Shown in pieces: positions 7,431 through 15,816 of a stretch of DNA of 33,277 nt. How positions within the stretch are numbered: the stretch's first letter is position 1; each line of letters begins with the position of its first letter. A program made the position numbers and the translations under genes. The notes beneath the pieces were generated by a model. That model saw only the letters and a list, made by a program, of their open reading frames with translations. It did no database searches and was not told the origin of the DNA. Origin of the DNA: Leuconostoc palmae (GTDB taxonomy: Bacteria; Bacillota; Bacilli; Lactobacillales; Lactobacillaceae); the NCBI RefSeq assembly GCF_019656075.1, contig NZ_BPKZ01000011.1, forward strand, positions 1 to 33,277. Reading direction: 5' to 3'.

Positions 7431-8429
7431 ATGAAAATAAAGTCAAATATGCTTTCTGGTATTTTTGTCACTTTAATTTTATCAATTGTTTCGAAGTTTT
7501 TAGCGCAATGGTTACCATTTTTAGGAGCTGAGGGTATTGCTATGCTTCTGGGTATTTTGCTAGGAAATACGGTGTTAAAGCCCAAAATATTTTCACCCGG
7601 AATGAAATGGGCTGAAAAATATCCAATTGAAATTGGTATTGCTTTAATGGGATTAACTGTCACACTAAAAACAATTGAACAATTGAAGCTACATGGTATT
7701 ATCTTTATTCTGCTACAAATGTTTTTAACAATTATAGTCGTCTTATGGTTGGGTGGTAGAGTATTTAAAGCTTCGTCAAAATCATCTATGTTAATGGGTG
7801 CAGGAAATGCCGTGTGTGGTTCTAGCGCGATTGCATCCGTTGCCCCAGCTATCGGCGCCGATGATGATCAGCGACGTACTGCAGTCGCTACAGTCAGCAT
7901 TACCGGTGTCATTCTACTACTGTTGTTACCGGTTATCGGTCCTTATTTAGTTGGTCAAAATAATGTTCTTTTGGGCGCCTTAGTTGGTGGTGTTGTGCAA
8001 TCAGTAGGTCAAGTTGTTGGTACTGCTGCATTAATTAATCCAACAGTAGTCACATATGCCACGCTATTTAAAATGCTACGTGTTATTCTCTTAACTGTTG
8101 TTGTTATTGCATTTTCTCGCATGGCTCAAAAACATAACAGTGCCAGTGACTCAACTGTTACAGCACCAAAAGGTATTAAAATCCCTTGGTTTATCATTGT
8201 TTTCGTCATTTTTTTAGTGATTAACAGTTTAATAACCGTCCCACATAGCATTACCTTCGGTGCTAAAGAGATCTCTGGATTCTTTGGTGTCGTTAACCTA
8301 GCTGGTATCGGATTAAATCTAAAATTTGACACTATTAGAAAAGCTGGTGGTCGTTTCTTAACTTACGGTCTAGTTACTGGTGCACTACAAGTCCTTATTG
8401 CAGTGATCCTAATACACTTCTTATTCTAA
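7431..8429 (+). CDS. YeiH-family putative sulfate exporter
   Basis: A 332-residue polytopic membrane protein with about ten hydrophobic segments. Hallmarks of the family are the early LLGILLGN segment, EIGIALMGLTVTLK, the conserved GAGNAVCGSSAIASVAPAIGA stretch (about 123-143) and the closing AGIGLNLKFDTIRKAGGR. The family is labelled putative sulfate exporter on limited evidence; the real substrate is uncertain. The GGGAG site lies 7 nt before the ATG. A plausible -10 (TACAAT, 7400-7405) lies in the shared intergenic region with the LysR gene. A perfect bidirectional terminator follows. Confidence 0.88.
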   Translation: MKIKSNMLSGIFVTLILSIVSKFLAQWLPFLGAEGIAMLLGILLGNTVLKPKIFSPGMKWAEKYPIEIGIALMGLTVTLKTIEQLKLHGIIFILLQMFLTIIVVLWLGGRVFKASSKSSMLMGAGNAVCGSSAIASVAPAIGADDDQRRTAVATVSITGVILLLLLPVIGPYLVGQNNVLLGALVGGVVQSVGQVVGTAALINPTVVTYATLFKMLRVILLTVVVIAFSRMAQKHNSASDSTVTAPKGIKIPWFIIVFVIFLVINSLITVPHSITFGAKEISGFFGVVNLAGIGLNLKFDTIRKAGGRFLTYGLVTGALQVLIAVILIHFLF

Positions 8430-8434
8430 TGAAT

Positions 8435-8467
8435 AAAAAGAGCAACGCTAAAAGCGTTGCTCTTTTT
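8435..8467. terminator. Bidirectional terminator
   Basis: Perfect 15-bp stem AAAAAGAGCAACGCT / AGCGTTGCTCTTTTT with a 3-nt loop, between the YeiH-type gene (+) and the MFS gene (-). Confidence 0.92.
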
Positions 8468-8475
8468 ATCCGAAT

Positions 8476-9666
8476 CTAGCTGTTAACTTTTTGAGCATTC
8501 ACAAAGGCTAACATACTTGTGATTAAGATCATCAAAATAAAAACTGATAAAAATAGTTGATTCATCCATCCATGATCCATCATAATACCAGAATAAATTG
8601 GTCCAACTACTCGTCCTGAGCTAATCATTACGGCTACAAATCCTTGCGCCTGCCCAGCAACTGATTTTGGTGTAATTTGTGCTACCCAAGCAGGGACTTG
8701 TGGGCTTTGTAACATTTCACCAATGGTCAAAAGTTCAAACACTAAAACTATTTGCCAAAATTCGTTAGCATACACTAAAAATAAAAAGCTAAACGCAAAA
8801 ATAACACTTCCTAGTATAACTGAAACCCTATAAGCATGTTTATTTGCCCAATTAGACACAAATTTTTGTAACACAATAATGGTTATCCCATTTATCATCC
8901 ATAAATCAGCATAGCGTTGTGTGGACATACCCAATGCCTTCATATGCGGTGCCATAACTGTTTCCCACAACATGTAGGATAAATAGGTGATAAACAATAG
9001 TGCGCCGATAGCTATCAGTAGTGGTGTTAATTTAAATTTAGTAGACTGATTATCCAATAAGATAGCATCATCAGCTACTGGTTCGCTAATCGGCGTATCA
9101 ACGACTCGAAACTTTGTGACAACAATGAAAATGAGAGCAACATATATACTAGCAGATATTGTCATTAAGACGCTAAAGCCATAATCAAATAGATAACCAA
9201 CTGCCAGAGTCCCTAAAACCACTCCAATATTTAAAGCAATGTACATGTTATTAAAAATCACACGTGTCTTCTTACTGGTTACTGTTGTAGCAAAAGAATT
9301 AACTAACGTTTGTTCAATTCCCATCCCAAAATTAGCAACCCAAATTAACACAGCAAACACTGGCCAATGATTCCAAAAAATAAGGCTCAGTACCGCTAAA
9401 CAAGTCATTACCGTGTTAATAATCATCGCCTCATATGGTCTCCAAAAATCAAAAAGGCGTCCGCCAATGAATGCCCCAATAATACTCATAAGAGCACCAA
9501 TCATCAAAACAATTCCAGCAGTTGTAAATGACTGATTAAGAACGCCTGTCATATAAAGCGTTGTCACCGGCCAAATCATTGAACTTCCTGTACTGGATAA
9601 TAATGTACTTAACAGCAACCATTTCTCATCAAGAAACCGCGGTTTATCAGTTATATCTTTCTCCAT
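8476..9666 (-). CDS. MFS transporter
   Basis: A 396-residue membrane protein with twelve predicted helices in two halves separated by a polar loop (about 195-215). The loop after helix 2 reads GGRLFDFWRP, a form of the MFS motif A, and the C-terminal half carries SPQVPAWVAQITPKSVAGQAQG, typical of drug-proton antiporter relatives (DHA1 type). Substrate unknown; drug or metabolite efflux is the usual role. GGAGG precedes the ATG by 6 nt. The promoter at 9690-9718 is close to that of zwf, which is divergent. Confidence 0.88.
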   Translation of the reverse strand: MEKDITDKPRFLDEKWLLLSTLLSSTGSSMIWPVTTLYMTGVLNQSFTTAGIVLMIGALMSIIGAFIGGRLFDFWRPYEAMIINTVMTCLAVLSLIFWNHWPVFAVLIWVANFGMGIEQTLVNSFATTVTSKKTRVIFNNMYIALNIGVVLGTLAVGYLFDYGFSVLMTISASIYVALIFIVVTKFRVVDTPISEPVADDAILLDNQSTKFKLTPLLIAIGALLFITYLSYMLWETVMAPHMKALGMSTQRYADLWMINGITIIVLQKFVSNWANKHAYRVSVILGSVIFAFSFLFLVYANEFWQIVLVFELLTIGEMLQSPQVPAWVAQITPKSVAGQAQGFVAVMISSGRVVGPIYSGIMMDHGWMNQLFLSVFILMILITSMLAFVNAQKVNS

Positions 9667-9689
9667 AAATCCTCCGAAATAATATTTTT

Positions 9690-9718
9690 ATTGTAGCATG
9701 TATCGATTCTAAGGTTAA
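9690..9718 (-). promoter_or_regulatory. Promoter of the MFS transporter gene
   Basis: On the minus strand -35 TTAACC (9718-9713), a 17-bp spacer, -10 TACAAT (9695-9690), 23 nt before the start codon. Confidence 0.55.
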
Positions 9719-9744
9719 TGTTTACTGATGACACAATCCTATTT

Positions 9745-9767
9745 CAAATGTATAATTGAAACATTTG
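9745..9767. promoter_or_regulatory. Operator-like dyad upstream of zwf
   Basis: Inverted repeat CAAATGT (9745-9751) / ACATTTG (9761-9767) with a 9-nt spacer, containing a nested TTTCAA/TTGAAA pair. It lies 37 nt upstream of the zwf -10 and between the divergent MFS and zwf promoters. Which regulator would bind it is unknown. Confidence 0.35.
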
Positions 9768-9803
9768 TTTGTGAAAATACCTACTTTTATAGGCTTTTTG
9801 CGT

Positions 9804-9809
9804 TATAAT
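9804..9809 (+). promoter_or_regulatory. zwf -10 element
   Basis: Perfect TATAAT 38 nt before the zwf start codon. No good -35 is present at the expected distance, so an activator or an upstream element may assist. Confidence 0.6.
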
Positions 9810-9846
9810 GGTAGATGAATTCAATATTAGTCATAAGGGGAACATC

Positions 9847-11307
9847 ATGGTTTCAGAGATCAAAACATTAGTTACTTTTTTCGGTGCTACTGGTGATTTA
9901 GCTAAGCGTAAGCTATATCCTTCTGTATTTAACCTTTATAAAAAAGGTTATTTACAAGAACATTTTGCTATTGTTGGTACAGCACGTCAGGAACTTACAG
10001 AAGACGAGTTTAAGCAGATGGTTCGCGAATCAATTGCTGAATTTGCGGATGACCAATCGCAAGCAGATTCATTTGTAGAACATTTTTCATACCGTGCACA
10101 TGACGTTACAGATGCTGCATCTTATAGCGTATTAAAAGAAGCTATCGAGGCTGCATCCACAAAGTTTGACATTGCTGGTAATCGCATTTTCTACATGTCG
10201 GTCGCACCCCGTTTCTTTGGTACAATTGCAAAATATTTGAAGTCCGAAGGCTTATTAGCAAACGCCGGTTTCAACCGTTTGATGATTGAAAAGCCTTTTG
10301 GTACATCTTATGCCACTGCTGAAGAATTACAAAATGATTTGGAAAATGCTTTCGATGATGACCAATTATTCCGTATTGATCATTACCTTGGCAAGGAAAT
10401 GGTACAAAACATTGCTGCATTACGTTTTGGTAATCCAATTTTTGATGCTGCTTGGAACAAAGATTATATCAAAAATGTTCAGGTCACTTTGTCAGAAGTA
10501 CTTGGTGTTGAAGAACGTGCAGGTTATTACGACACAGCCGGTGCACTTTTGGATATGATTCAAAACCACACAATGCAAATTGTCGGTTGGTTGGCTATGG
10601 AAAAACCTGAGTCATTTACTGATAAAGACATTCGTGCTGCCAAAAATGCAGCTTTCAATGCCTTGAAAATATATGATGAATCTGAAGTTAACAAATATTT
10701 TGTTCGTGCTCAATATGGTGCTGGAGATTCTGCTAATTTTAAGCCTTATCTCGAAGAGATGGATGTTCCTGCTGACTCAAAAAACAATACCTTTATTGCT
10801 GGTGAATTACAATTCGACTTACCTCGTTGGCAAGGTGTGCCATTCTACGTTCGTTCCGGAAAGCGTTTAGCCGCTAAACAAACACGTGTAGATATTGTAT
10901 TCAAAGCTGGCACATTTAACTTTGACACGACACAAGAAGCACAAGAATCTGTTTTGTCTATATTAATTGACCCTAAGGGTGGTGTAGAATTCAAAATCAA
11001 CTCAAAGTCAGTTGAAGACGACTTTAATACACGTACGATTAATTTGGACTGGATGGCTTCTGAAGAAGACAAGAAGAGCACTCCAGAACCATATGAACGT
11101 ATGATTCACGACACAATGAATGGTGACGGTTCTAACTTCGCCGATTGGAATGGTGTGGCTATTGCCTGGAAGTTCGTTGATGCAATATCAGCCGTCTACA
11201 CAGCCGATAAAGCACCTCTTGAATCTTATAAGTCTGGTTCTATGGGACCTGAAGCAGCAGATAAATTATTAGCTAATAATGGTGATGCTTGGATTTTTAA
11301 AGGATAA
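9847..11307 (+). CDS. zwf: Glucose-6-phosphate 1-dehydrogenase
   Basis: A 486-residue cytoplasmic enzyme oxidising glucose 6-phosphate to 6-phosphogluconolactone, the entry step of the phosphoketolase pathway that heterofermentative lactic acid bacteria use for hexoses. The nucleotide-binding motif is GATGDLA (near 13-19), the substrate site is RIDHYLGKE (about 175-183), and the catalytic histidine is in IQNHTMQ (about 238-244). Length and sequence match, from memory, the dual NAD/NADP Leuconostoc enzyme. A longer frame begins at 9808, but that ATG is inside the -10 box; the ATG at 9847 has a good AGGGG site 6 nt upstream. A perfect terminator follows. Confidence 0.97.
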   Translation: MVSEIKTLVTFFGATGDLAKRKLYPSVFNLYKKGYLQEHFAIVGTARQELTEDEFKQMVRESIAEFADDQSQADSFVEHFSYRAHDVTDAASYSVLKEAIEAASTKFDIAGNRIFYMSVAPRFFGTIAKYLKSEGLLANAGFNRLMIEKPFGTSYATAEELQNDLENAFDDDQLFRIDHYLGKEMVQNIAALRFGNPIFDAAWNKDYIKNVQVTLSEVLGVEERAGYYDTAGALLDMIQNHTMQIVGWLAMEKPESFTDKDIRAAKNAAFNALKIYDESEVNKYFVRAQYGAGDSANFKPYLEEMDVPADSKNNTFIAGELQFDLPRWQGVPFYVRSGKRLAAKQTRVDIVFKAGTFNFDTTQEAQESVLSILIDPKGGVEFKINSKSVEDDFNTRTINLDWMASEEDKKSTPEPYERMIHDTMNGDGSNFADWNGVAIAWKFVDAISAVYTADKAPLESYKSGSMGPEAADKLLANNGDAWIFKG

Positions 11308-11312
11308 TCATA

Positions 11313-11357
11313 GTGAATAAAAAAGCAACCACTTAATGTGGTTGCTTTTTTATTCAC
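11313..11357. terminator. Bidirectional terminator, perfect 20-bp stem
   Basis: Arms 11313-11332 and 11338-11357 are perfectly complementary over 20 bp (core AAAAAAGCAACCAC) with a 5-nt loop. It ends zwf (+) and overlaps the stop codon of the 5'-nucleotidase gene (-). Confidence 0.93.
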
Positions 11358-13168
11358 TCCAAAACTTTTCGATCTAATTTTGGAGGTGTCACCTTTTTAG
11401 CTGTTCTAGTCATGTCCTGAATATACTTAACTAGTGCATCTGTATCAGTCCCAGCGGCACCAACTAATTTTGCATCTTTAAATGCTGTAAAATTATCACC
11501 ACCACCGTACAAAAAGTCGTTGATGACAACACGATAATTTTTATTATCATCGACCAAATGGCCGTTGCTATCTGTTATATCCTTAACTTCATAAGGTTGG
11601 TTTGGATTGTCAGATTTCTGATAAGTATATTTCAACCCAGAAATTTGTAGATAGTAATGTTGGTCTTCATCATATTGTTGGTTTAAAACTTGTCTAATTT
11701 GTGCTCCGCTCATGGATACAACTTGTAGTATGTTCCCAAAAGGTTGAACAGCTGTTGCTGCGCCCCATGTAATGGCTTTTTTATCATTTACTACCAAGTC
11801 AGCACGTACGCCTCCAGTATTTGTCATTGCAAAATCTGGTTTTAAATCAGCTGACTTTGCTGCTGACAATTGTGAATCAGCAACTAACTCACCAGACTCG
11901 TTCTCCATTGTCGAACTATTGTGTAACCGACCTGTTATGGTCTTGTTTGTATTAGCATAACCTATAACATGATTTACTTTTTTATTAACACGTTTATCGG
12001 CATCTTTAACAATAGCACTGACATCTTTATCAGGTTTAGTGTTGGGATCATCCTTTGCAGATAATACTGGATAAACATGTGAGAAAATGTTTGTAAAACG
12101 TCCTGTACTTGGATTGATGTAACACCAACTATTATCATAAGCTTTTCCTGTATAAACTGCTTGAACAACGTGAGTATTACCCACTTTTGCATTGGCATAC
12201 TGGTGTGAGTGAGCCGCAACATATAGACCAACAGAATTATCCGGATCTAATTGATTGAGTTTATTCAAAATATCAACACTAGGTCCCTTTGTTTGGTTGT
12301 CCTTTGTTTCAACCCCTGTGTGTGCTACAACAATAACTGCATTGACACCCTTATCTCTCAATATCTTATCATACTTGGCAATGGTTTCAGCCTCGTCCAA
12401 AACATCATAATCTTTATAATTTTGATAAAGCGTTAAACTAGGTAATGTCGAGGTTTCAATACCGATAATACCAACTTTAGCTACTTGATTATTTTGTTTA
12501 ACCGTTTTGATGGTATATGGCTGATAACCATATGGAATTGCTTTATCTTTCTTATTAACAACATTGGCAACTATCATTTCAATACCCGAATTACGGTGAG
12601 GATAATTTTTGATTAATTTATCAGCTATTTTATCAGGCTTTTGACCAGTTAAAATGCGATTGAACTCAGGTAATCCGTGATCAAATTCATGGTTCCCCAA
12701 AGTTCCTATCTTAAACTTCATTGCTTTTAAAGCATGCATGGTCGACTCATGTGCTAGCAAAGTTGAATTAGCAGGAGCCGCTCCGACAGCATCGCCTGCT
12801 TCAATTCGAAAAGTATTATTAGATTTAGTCACTGACTTAAACTGTGATTGTGATTGGTTTAAATACGTTGCTAATCGACTGACTGTTCCTGCTTTACTGT
12901 AATTTTTATCTCCTATTTTGACATCACCCGTCGTATCCAGACCACCATGTAAGTCGTTAATTGCTAAAACTTGAACCGCAATGTCTTTTTTATTTTCTGC
13001 ATCTACTGATTGAAAATCTTTTTCTTGACTCGATTTAGCATACGTATCAACACCATTTACAATTTGCAAATCAGCTGATGCCTCAAGATTATTTATTGAG
13101 ATTATCGTACCAGCAAATAAACTCCCCAAAATTATGCGCATCAGTTGATGCGTTCTATATTTTCTCAT
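11354..13168 (-). CDS. Secreted bifunctional metallophosphatase/5'-nucleotidase
   Basis: A 604-residue exported protein. A signal peptide (about 1-33, MRKYRTHQLMRIILGSLFAG...) is followed by a calcineurin-like metallophosphatase domain (about 65-360) with metal-binding motifs AINDLHGG, GNHEFDHG, VAHTG and AHSHQYA. The 5'-nucleotidase C-terminal substrate domain follows (about 395-570: TNTGGVRADL...FGNILQVVSMSG...GGGDNFTAFK). No LPXTG anchor is seen, so it is probably released or loosely bound. It would dephosphorylate extracellular nucleotides or related esters for salvage. GGAGG precedes the ATG. Its stop codon overlaps the terminator shared with zwf. A TATACT -10 candidate lies about 25 nt upstream of the start. 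Confidence 0.92.
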   Translation of the reverse strand: MRKYRTHQLMRIILGSLFAGTIISINNLEASADLQIVNGVDTYAKSSQEKDFQSVDAENKKDIAVQVLAINDLHGGLDTTGDVKIGDKNYSKAGTVSRLATYLNQSQSQFKSVTKSNNTFRIEAGDAVGAAPANSTLLAHESTMHALKAMKFKIGTLGNHEFDHGLPEFNRILTGQKPDKIADKLIKNYPHRNSGIEMIVANVVNKKDKAIPYGYQPYTIKTVKQNNQVAKVGIIGIETSTLPSLTLYQNYKDYDVLDEAETIAKYDKILRDKGVNAVIVVAHTGVETKDNQTKGPSVDILNKLNQLDPDNSVGLYVAAHSHQYANAKVGNTHVVQAVYTGKAYDNSWCYINPSTGRFTNIFSHVYPVLSAKDDPNTKPDKDVSAIVKDADKRVNKKVNHVIGYANTNKTITGRLHNSSTMENESGELVADSQLSAAKSADLKPDFAMTNTGGVRADLVVNDKKAITWGAATAVQPFGNILQVVSMSGAQIRQVLNQQYDEDQHYYLQISGLKYTYQKSDNPNQPYEVKDITDSNGHLVDDNKNYRVVINDFLYGGGDNFTAFKDAKLVGAAGTDTDALVKYIQDMTRTAKKVTPPKLDRKVLE

Positions 13169-13378
13169 CCTATTCCTCCAATTAGTAAAAATAGTATATC
13201 ATTTCACATAATTTCATTGATTATAATTTGATTAATATATGGAACGATTATTCATATTTTTTTATTATTGTTCGTTATTAGATAATTTCAATACTTTTTA
13301 TTAGACTTTTAACACCACTAAAACGAACTTTATGGCACAACTGATCGATATATCCTCAAAATTTTTTAACCATCTATG

Positions 13379-13407
13379 TTGACAATTTATAATGTCACTG
13401 ATATAGT
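13379..13407 (+). promoter_or_regulatory. Promoter of the adcR-adcA pair
   Basis: Consensus -35 TTGACA (13379-13384), a 17-bp spacer, and -10 TATAGT (13402-13407). The operator that follows overlaps the -10. Confidence 0.85.
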
Positions 13408-13432
13408 TTACTTGTTAATTAACCAGTAAACT
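13405..13432. promoter_or_regulatory. AdcR-type zinc operator
   Basis: A 28-bp near-perfect palindrome (arms AGTTTACT and AGTAAACT around GTTAATTAAC). It contains TTAACCAGTAAA, and on the other strand TTAACAAGTAAA, each close to the known AdcR/ZitR consensus TTAACYRGTTAA. It starts within the -10 box and ends 13 nt before the adcR start, a position suited to repression by zinc-loaded AdcR. Confidence 0.8.
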
Positions 13433-13445
13433 AATGAGGTACCTC

Positions 13446-13886
13446 ATGTCAAAATCAGATCATATTATTCAAGAACTTAACACTTTCGTACAAACTTACG
13501 CTGCTAGTTCTGAATTCATTCAGACAACTACAATTCAAAAGATAAATGCAACGCAAGCTCATATGTTGATGTTATTGAAATCAACTAATGCTACTAATAC
13601 TTTTCTTTCTGACAAAATGCACTTAACTAAACCTGCCGTGACTAAAGCGATTAAAAATTTGATTGCTCACGGTTATGTTACTGCCACAAAAGATGTATTA
13701 GACAAACGTAGTATTAATTACATATTAACGCCCAAAGGCATTCATCTTGCCGAACAACACGAAATATCACATCAGGATCTTCATCATAGTATTGATCATA
13801 CAATTGCCTCGTTTACACTAGATCAACAAGATACTATTATTAATTTCCTAAATAAAATTAATCATTTGGAGGATAATGACTCATGA
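13446..13886 (+). CDS. adcR: AdcR/ZitR-like zinc-responsive MarR-family repressor
   Basis: A 146-residue MarR-family winged-helix regulator. The recognition helix region is LSDKMHLTKPAVTKAIKNL (about 54-72), the wing is DKRSINYILTPKG (about 86-98), and a histidine-rich stretch (His100, 105, 109, 113, 114, 118) fits the zinc-sensing part of AdcR. Family knowledge: zinc-bound AdcR represses zinc-uptake genes. The start at 13446 is chosen because GAGG lies 6 nt upstream; the in-frame ATG at 13434 has no ribosome site and would overlap the operator margin. It overlaps the next gene by 4 bp (ATGA), so the two are translationally coupled. Autoregulation through 13405-13432 is inferred. Confidence 0.82.
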   Translation: MSKSDHIIQELNTFVQTYAASSEFIQTTTIQKINATQAHMLMLLKSTNATNTFLSDKMHLTKPAVTKAIKNLIAHGYVTATKDVLDKRSINYILTPKGIHLAEQHEISHQDLHHSIDHTIASFTLDQQDTIINFLNKINHLEDNDS

Positions 13887-14782
13887 AAAAAATAATTGCT
13901 ATTATGGCTATTGTTGTCATTATTATTGTTGGTTTTGCAACAATAAAAGGACAGAATACATCAACTAAACATGCAAAAAACGGTAAAATTACTATTGTTG
14001 CTTCGACAGACTTTTATGCAGAACTAGCTCAAACAGTGGTTGGCAATCATGGAAAAGCTACCGCAATTATTACAAAGGATAATATTTCTCCTGAAGACTA
14101 TGAACCAACAACTGCTGTTGCTAAAAAAGTCAGTGGTACGGATATTGCACTTGCAAACGGATTAGGTTATGATACATGGCTAAATAAGTTAGCGAAATCT
14201 TCAAAACAAACACAATTAATTCGTATCGGCGAAGATGTCTTAAACGAAAAATCTGGCACTAACCCTCATTTATGGAACAATCCTGACACAATGATTAAAA
14301 CTGCAAACTATCTAGCGGATGATTTATCAAAAAAAGATCCAGATCATAAGTCTGAATATCAAGCTAATGCTAAAAAATACATTTCAAGCTTAAAACCTGT
14401 GACATCAATGGTAAATGAACTTAAAGAAAATTCTAAAGGCCAATCAGTTGCCCAAACTGAGCCTGTCTTTGAATATATGCTAACGGCAATGGGTTATAAA
14501 GTTATGGACAACGACTTTTCAGAGGCGATTGAGGAAGGCAACGATCCATCTCCTGCTGCACTCTCATCACTAAAGTCAGCTATTACAGATCACAAAATTG
14601 CGTTTATTGTTAATAATAAACAAACAACCAGTTCGACTGTCTCAAACATTATTAACCTAGCAAAAGATAACAATATCCCAATTGTTAATGTTACAGAAAC
14701 CATTCCTAATGGCGAACACTATGTTAGTTGGAAATTAGATGAGCTAAAACAAGTACAAAATATTGCACAGTCACAAAAATAA
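13883..14782 (+). CDS. Zinc/manganese ABC transporter substrate-binding protein (AdcA/ZnuA-like), unusual metal site
   Basis: A 299-residue cluster A-I metal-binding protein with an N-terminal hydrophobic export or anchor segment (about 3-19). There is no lipobox cysteine, indeed no cysteine at all, so it cannot be a standard lipoprotein. The fold signatures are present: NISPEDYEPT (68-77), NGLGYDTWL (92-100), NPHLWNNP (127-134) and QTEPVFEYML (191-200). The first metal histidine of the family (DPHxYEP) is Glu71 here; His129 is kept, Glu193 replaces the third histidine as in manganese-type relatives, and the usual terminal Asp/Glu region reads IVNNKQ. It is coupled to adcR, but no ATPase or permease genes follow, so partners must lie elsewhere. 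Confidence 0.82.
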   Translation: MKKIIAIMAIVVIIIVGFATIKGQNTSTKHAKNGKITIVASTDFYAELAQTVVGNHGKATAIITKDNISPEDYEPTTAVAKKVSGTDIALANGLGYDTWLNKLAKSSKQTQLIRIGEDVLNEKSGTNPHLWNNPDTMIKTANYLADDLSKKDPDHKSEYQANAKKYISSLKPVTSMVNELKENSKGQSVAQTEPVFEYMLTAMGYKVMDNDFSEAIEEGNDPSPAALSSLKSAITDHKIAFIVNNKQTTSSTVSNIINLAKDNNIPIVNVTETIPNGEHYVSWKLDELKQVQNIAQSQK

Positions 14783-14808
14783 CCACTAATTTATTCTATC
14801 CATAAGAA

Positions 14809-14858
14809 TGTTATACTAGGTTTGATGATTGACACTTACGTTCATCATTAACTAATCT
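14809..14858 (+). promoter_or_regulatory. Candidate promoters of the aldo/keto reductase gene
   Basis: Two options are seen: an extended -10 TGTTATACT (14809-14817), and TTGACA (14829-14834) with an 18-bp spacer to TAATCT (14853-14858). The second gives the more conventional promoter. Confidence 0.5.
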
Positions 14859-14908
14859 ATTTTTCTGATAGATGGCTAACATACATGAAAGTACGGAGGT
14901 AGAATACA

Positions 14909-15769
14909 ATGTCGCTCACAGATACTTATACGTTGTCTAACGGTATTACGATTCCAATCATGGGTTTTGGTACTTGGCAATCAGAAGATGGGGATGTCGC
15001 TTATCAAGCAGTAAGATGGGCTTTGGAAGCTGGTTATCGTCACATAGATACAGCAGCTATTTATGGCAATGAATCGTCAGTAGGTCGTGCGATTAAAGAT
15101 TCAGGTGTTGATCGCAAATCATTGTTTGTTACTACTAAGTTATGGAATGATGCTCACAGTTATGACGGTGCGCGTACTGCACTCACCGATTCATTAAAAA
15201 AACTCGGATTAGATTCGGTTGATCTCTATTTAATTCACTGGCCAAATCCTGCTGCTATTCGTTCTCAGGATAATCAAACTTGGAAAGAAACTAATGCTGA
15301 GACTTGGCGTGCGTTAGAAGATGCCTACAAGACTGGCAAGGCTAAAGCTATCGGTGTTTCTAACTTTCAAATTCATCATCTAGAAGCGTTAGCTGAAACC
15401 CAAACTATTCCACCAATGGTCAATCAGATCTTTTTGAATCCTTCAGATCAACAACCTGATTTGGTCAAATATAATGATGAGCATGACATTTTAACTGAAG
15501 CTTATTCACCATTAGGTACAGGAAAATTAGTTAATTTACCGCAAGTGGCCTCTGTAGCTAAAAAGTTTAATAAATCTGTTCCTCAAGTATTAATTCGGTG
15601 GTCTTTGGAAAAAGGCTTTTTACCTTTACCAAAATCTACCCACGAAGATTATATAAAAGCTAATGCTGATGTTTTTGACTTCAAACTCAATACAGACGAC
15701 ATTGCACAGCTCGATCGATTAGTTGGTGTTGGCGGGTCTCACATAGATCCTGATTTGTCCGATTTTTAA
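14909..15769 (+). CDS. Aldo/keto reductase
   Basis: A 286-residue NADPH-dependent TIM-barrel oxidoreductase of the 2,5-diketo-gluconate reductase-like group. Motifs in order: GTWQSEDG near the start, the catalytic Asp and Tyr in HIDTAAIYGNE (about 46-56), the catalytic Lys in TTKLWND (about 75-81), the catalytic His in LIHWPNP (about 109-115), GVSNFQ (about 149-154) and the cofactor region PLPKSTHEDYIKAN. The physiological carbonyl substrate is unknown. A strong GGAGG site precedes the ATG. It is a single-gene transcript ended by the parS-containing terminator. Confidence 0.92.
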   Translation: MSLTDTYTLSNGITIPIMGFGTWQSEDGDVAYQAVRWALEAGYRHIDTAAIYGNESSVGRAIKDSGVDRKSLFVTTKLWNDAHSYDGARTALTDSLKKLGLDSVDLYLIHWPNPAAIRSQDNQTWKETNAETWRALEDAYKTGKAKAIGVSNFQIHHLEALAETQTIPPMVNQIFLNPSDQQPDLVKYNDEHDILTEAYSPLGTGKLVNLPQVASVAKKFNKSVPQVLIRWSLEKGFLPLPKSTHEDYIKANADVFDFKLNTDDIAQLDRLVGVGGSHIDPDLSDF

Positions 15770-15776
15770 AGCAACT

Positions 15777-15810
15777 AAAAAGCACTGTTTCACGTGAAAC
15801 AGTGCTTTTT
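15777..15810. terminator. Bidirectional terminator, perfect 34-nt palindrome
   Basis: AAAAAGCACTGTTTCAC pairs with GTGAAACAGTGCTTTTT without any intervening base. It lies between the convergent aldo/keto reductase gene and the ABC permease gene. Its core is a parS sequence (separate entry). Confidence 0.85.
15786..15801. other. parS site (ParB/Spo0J binding), perfect match
   Basis: TGTTTCACGTGAAACA matches the well-known bacterial parS consensus TGTTNCACGTGAAACA at every position. parS sites nucleate ParB for chromosome segregation and usually cluster around the replication origin. This one is in a convergent intergenic gap, inside a terminator stem. That this locus is origin-proximal is an inference. 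Confidence 0.8.
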
Positions 15811-15816
15811 ATGTGA

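Noticed and set aside
8221..8232. AdcR-like sequence TTAACAGTTTAA
   Set aside because: It lies inside the YeiH-type coding region, away from any promoter; chance in AT-rich DNA.
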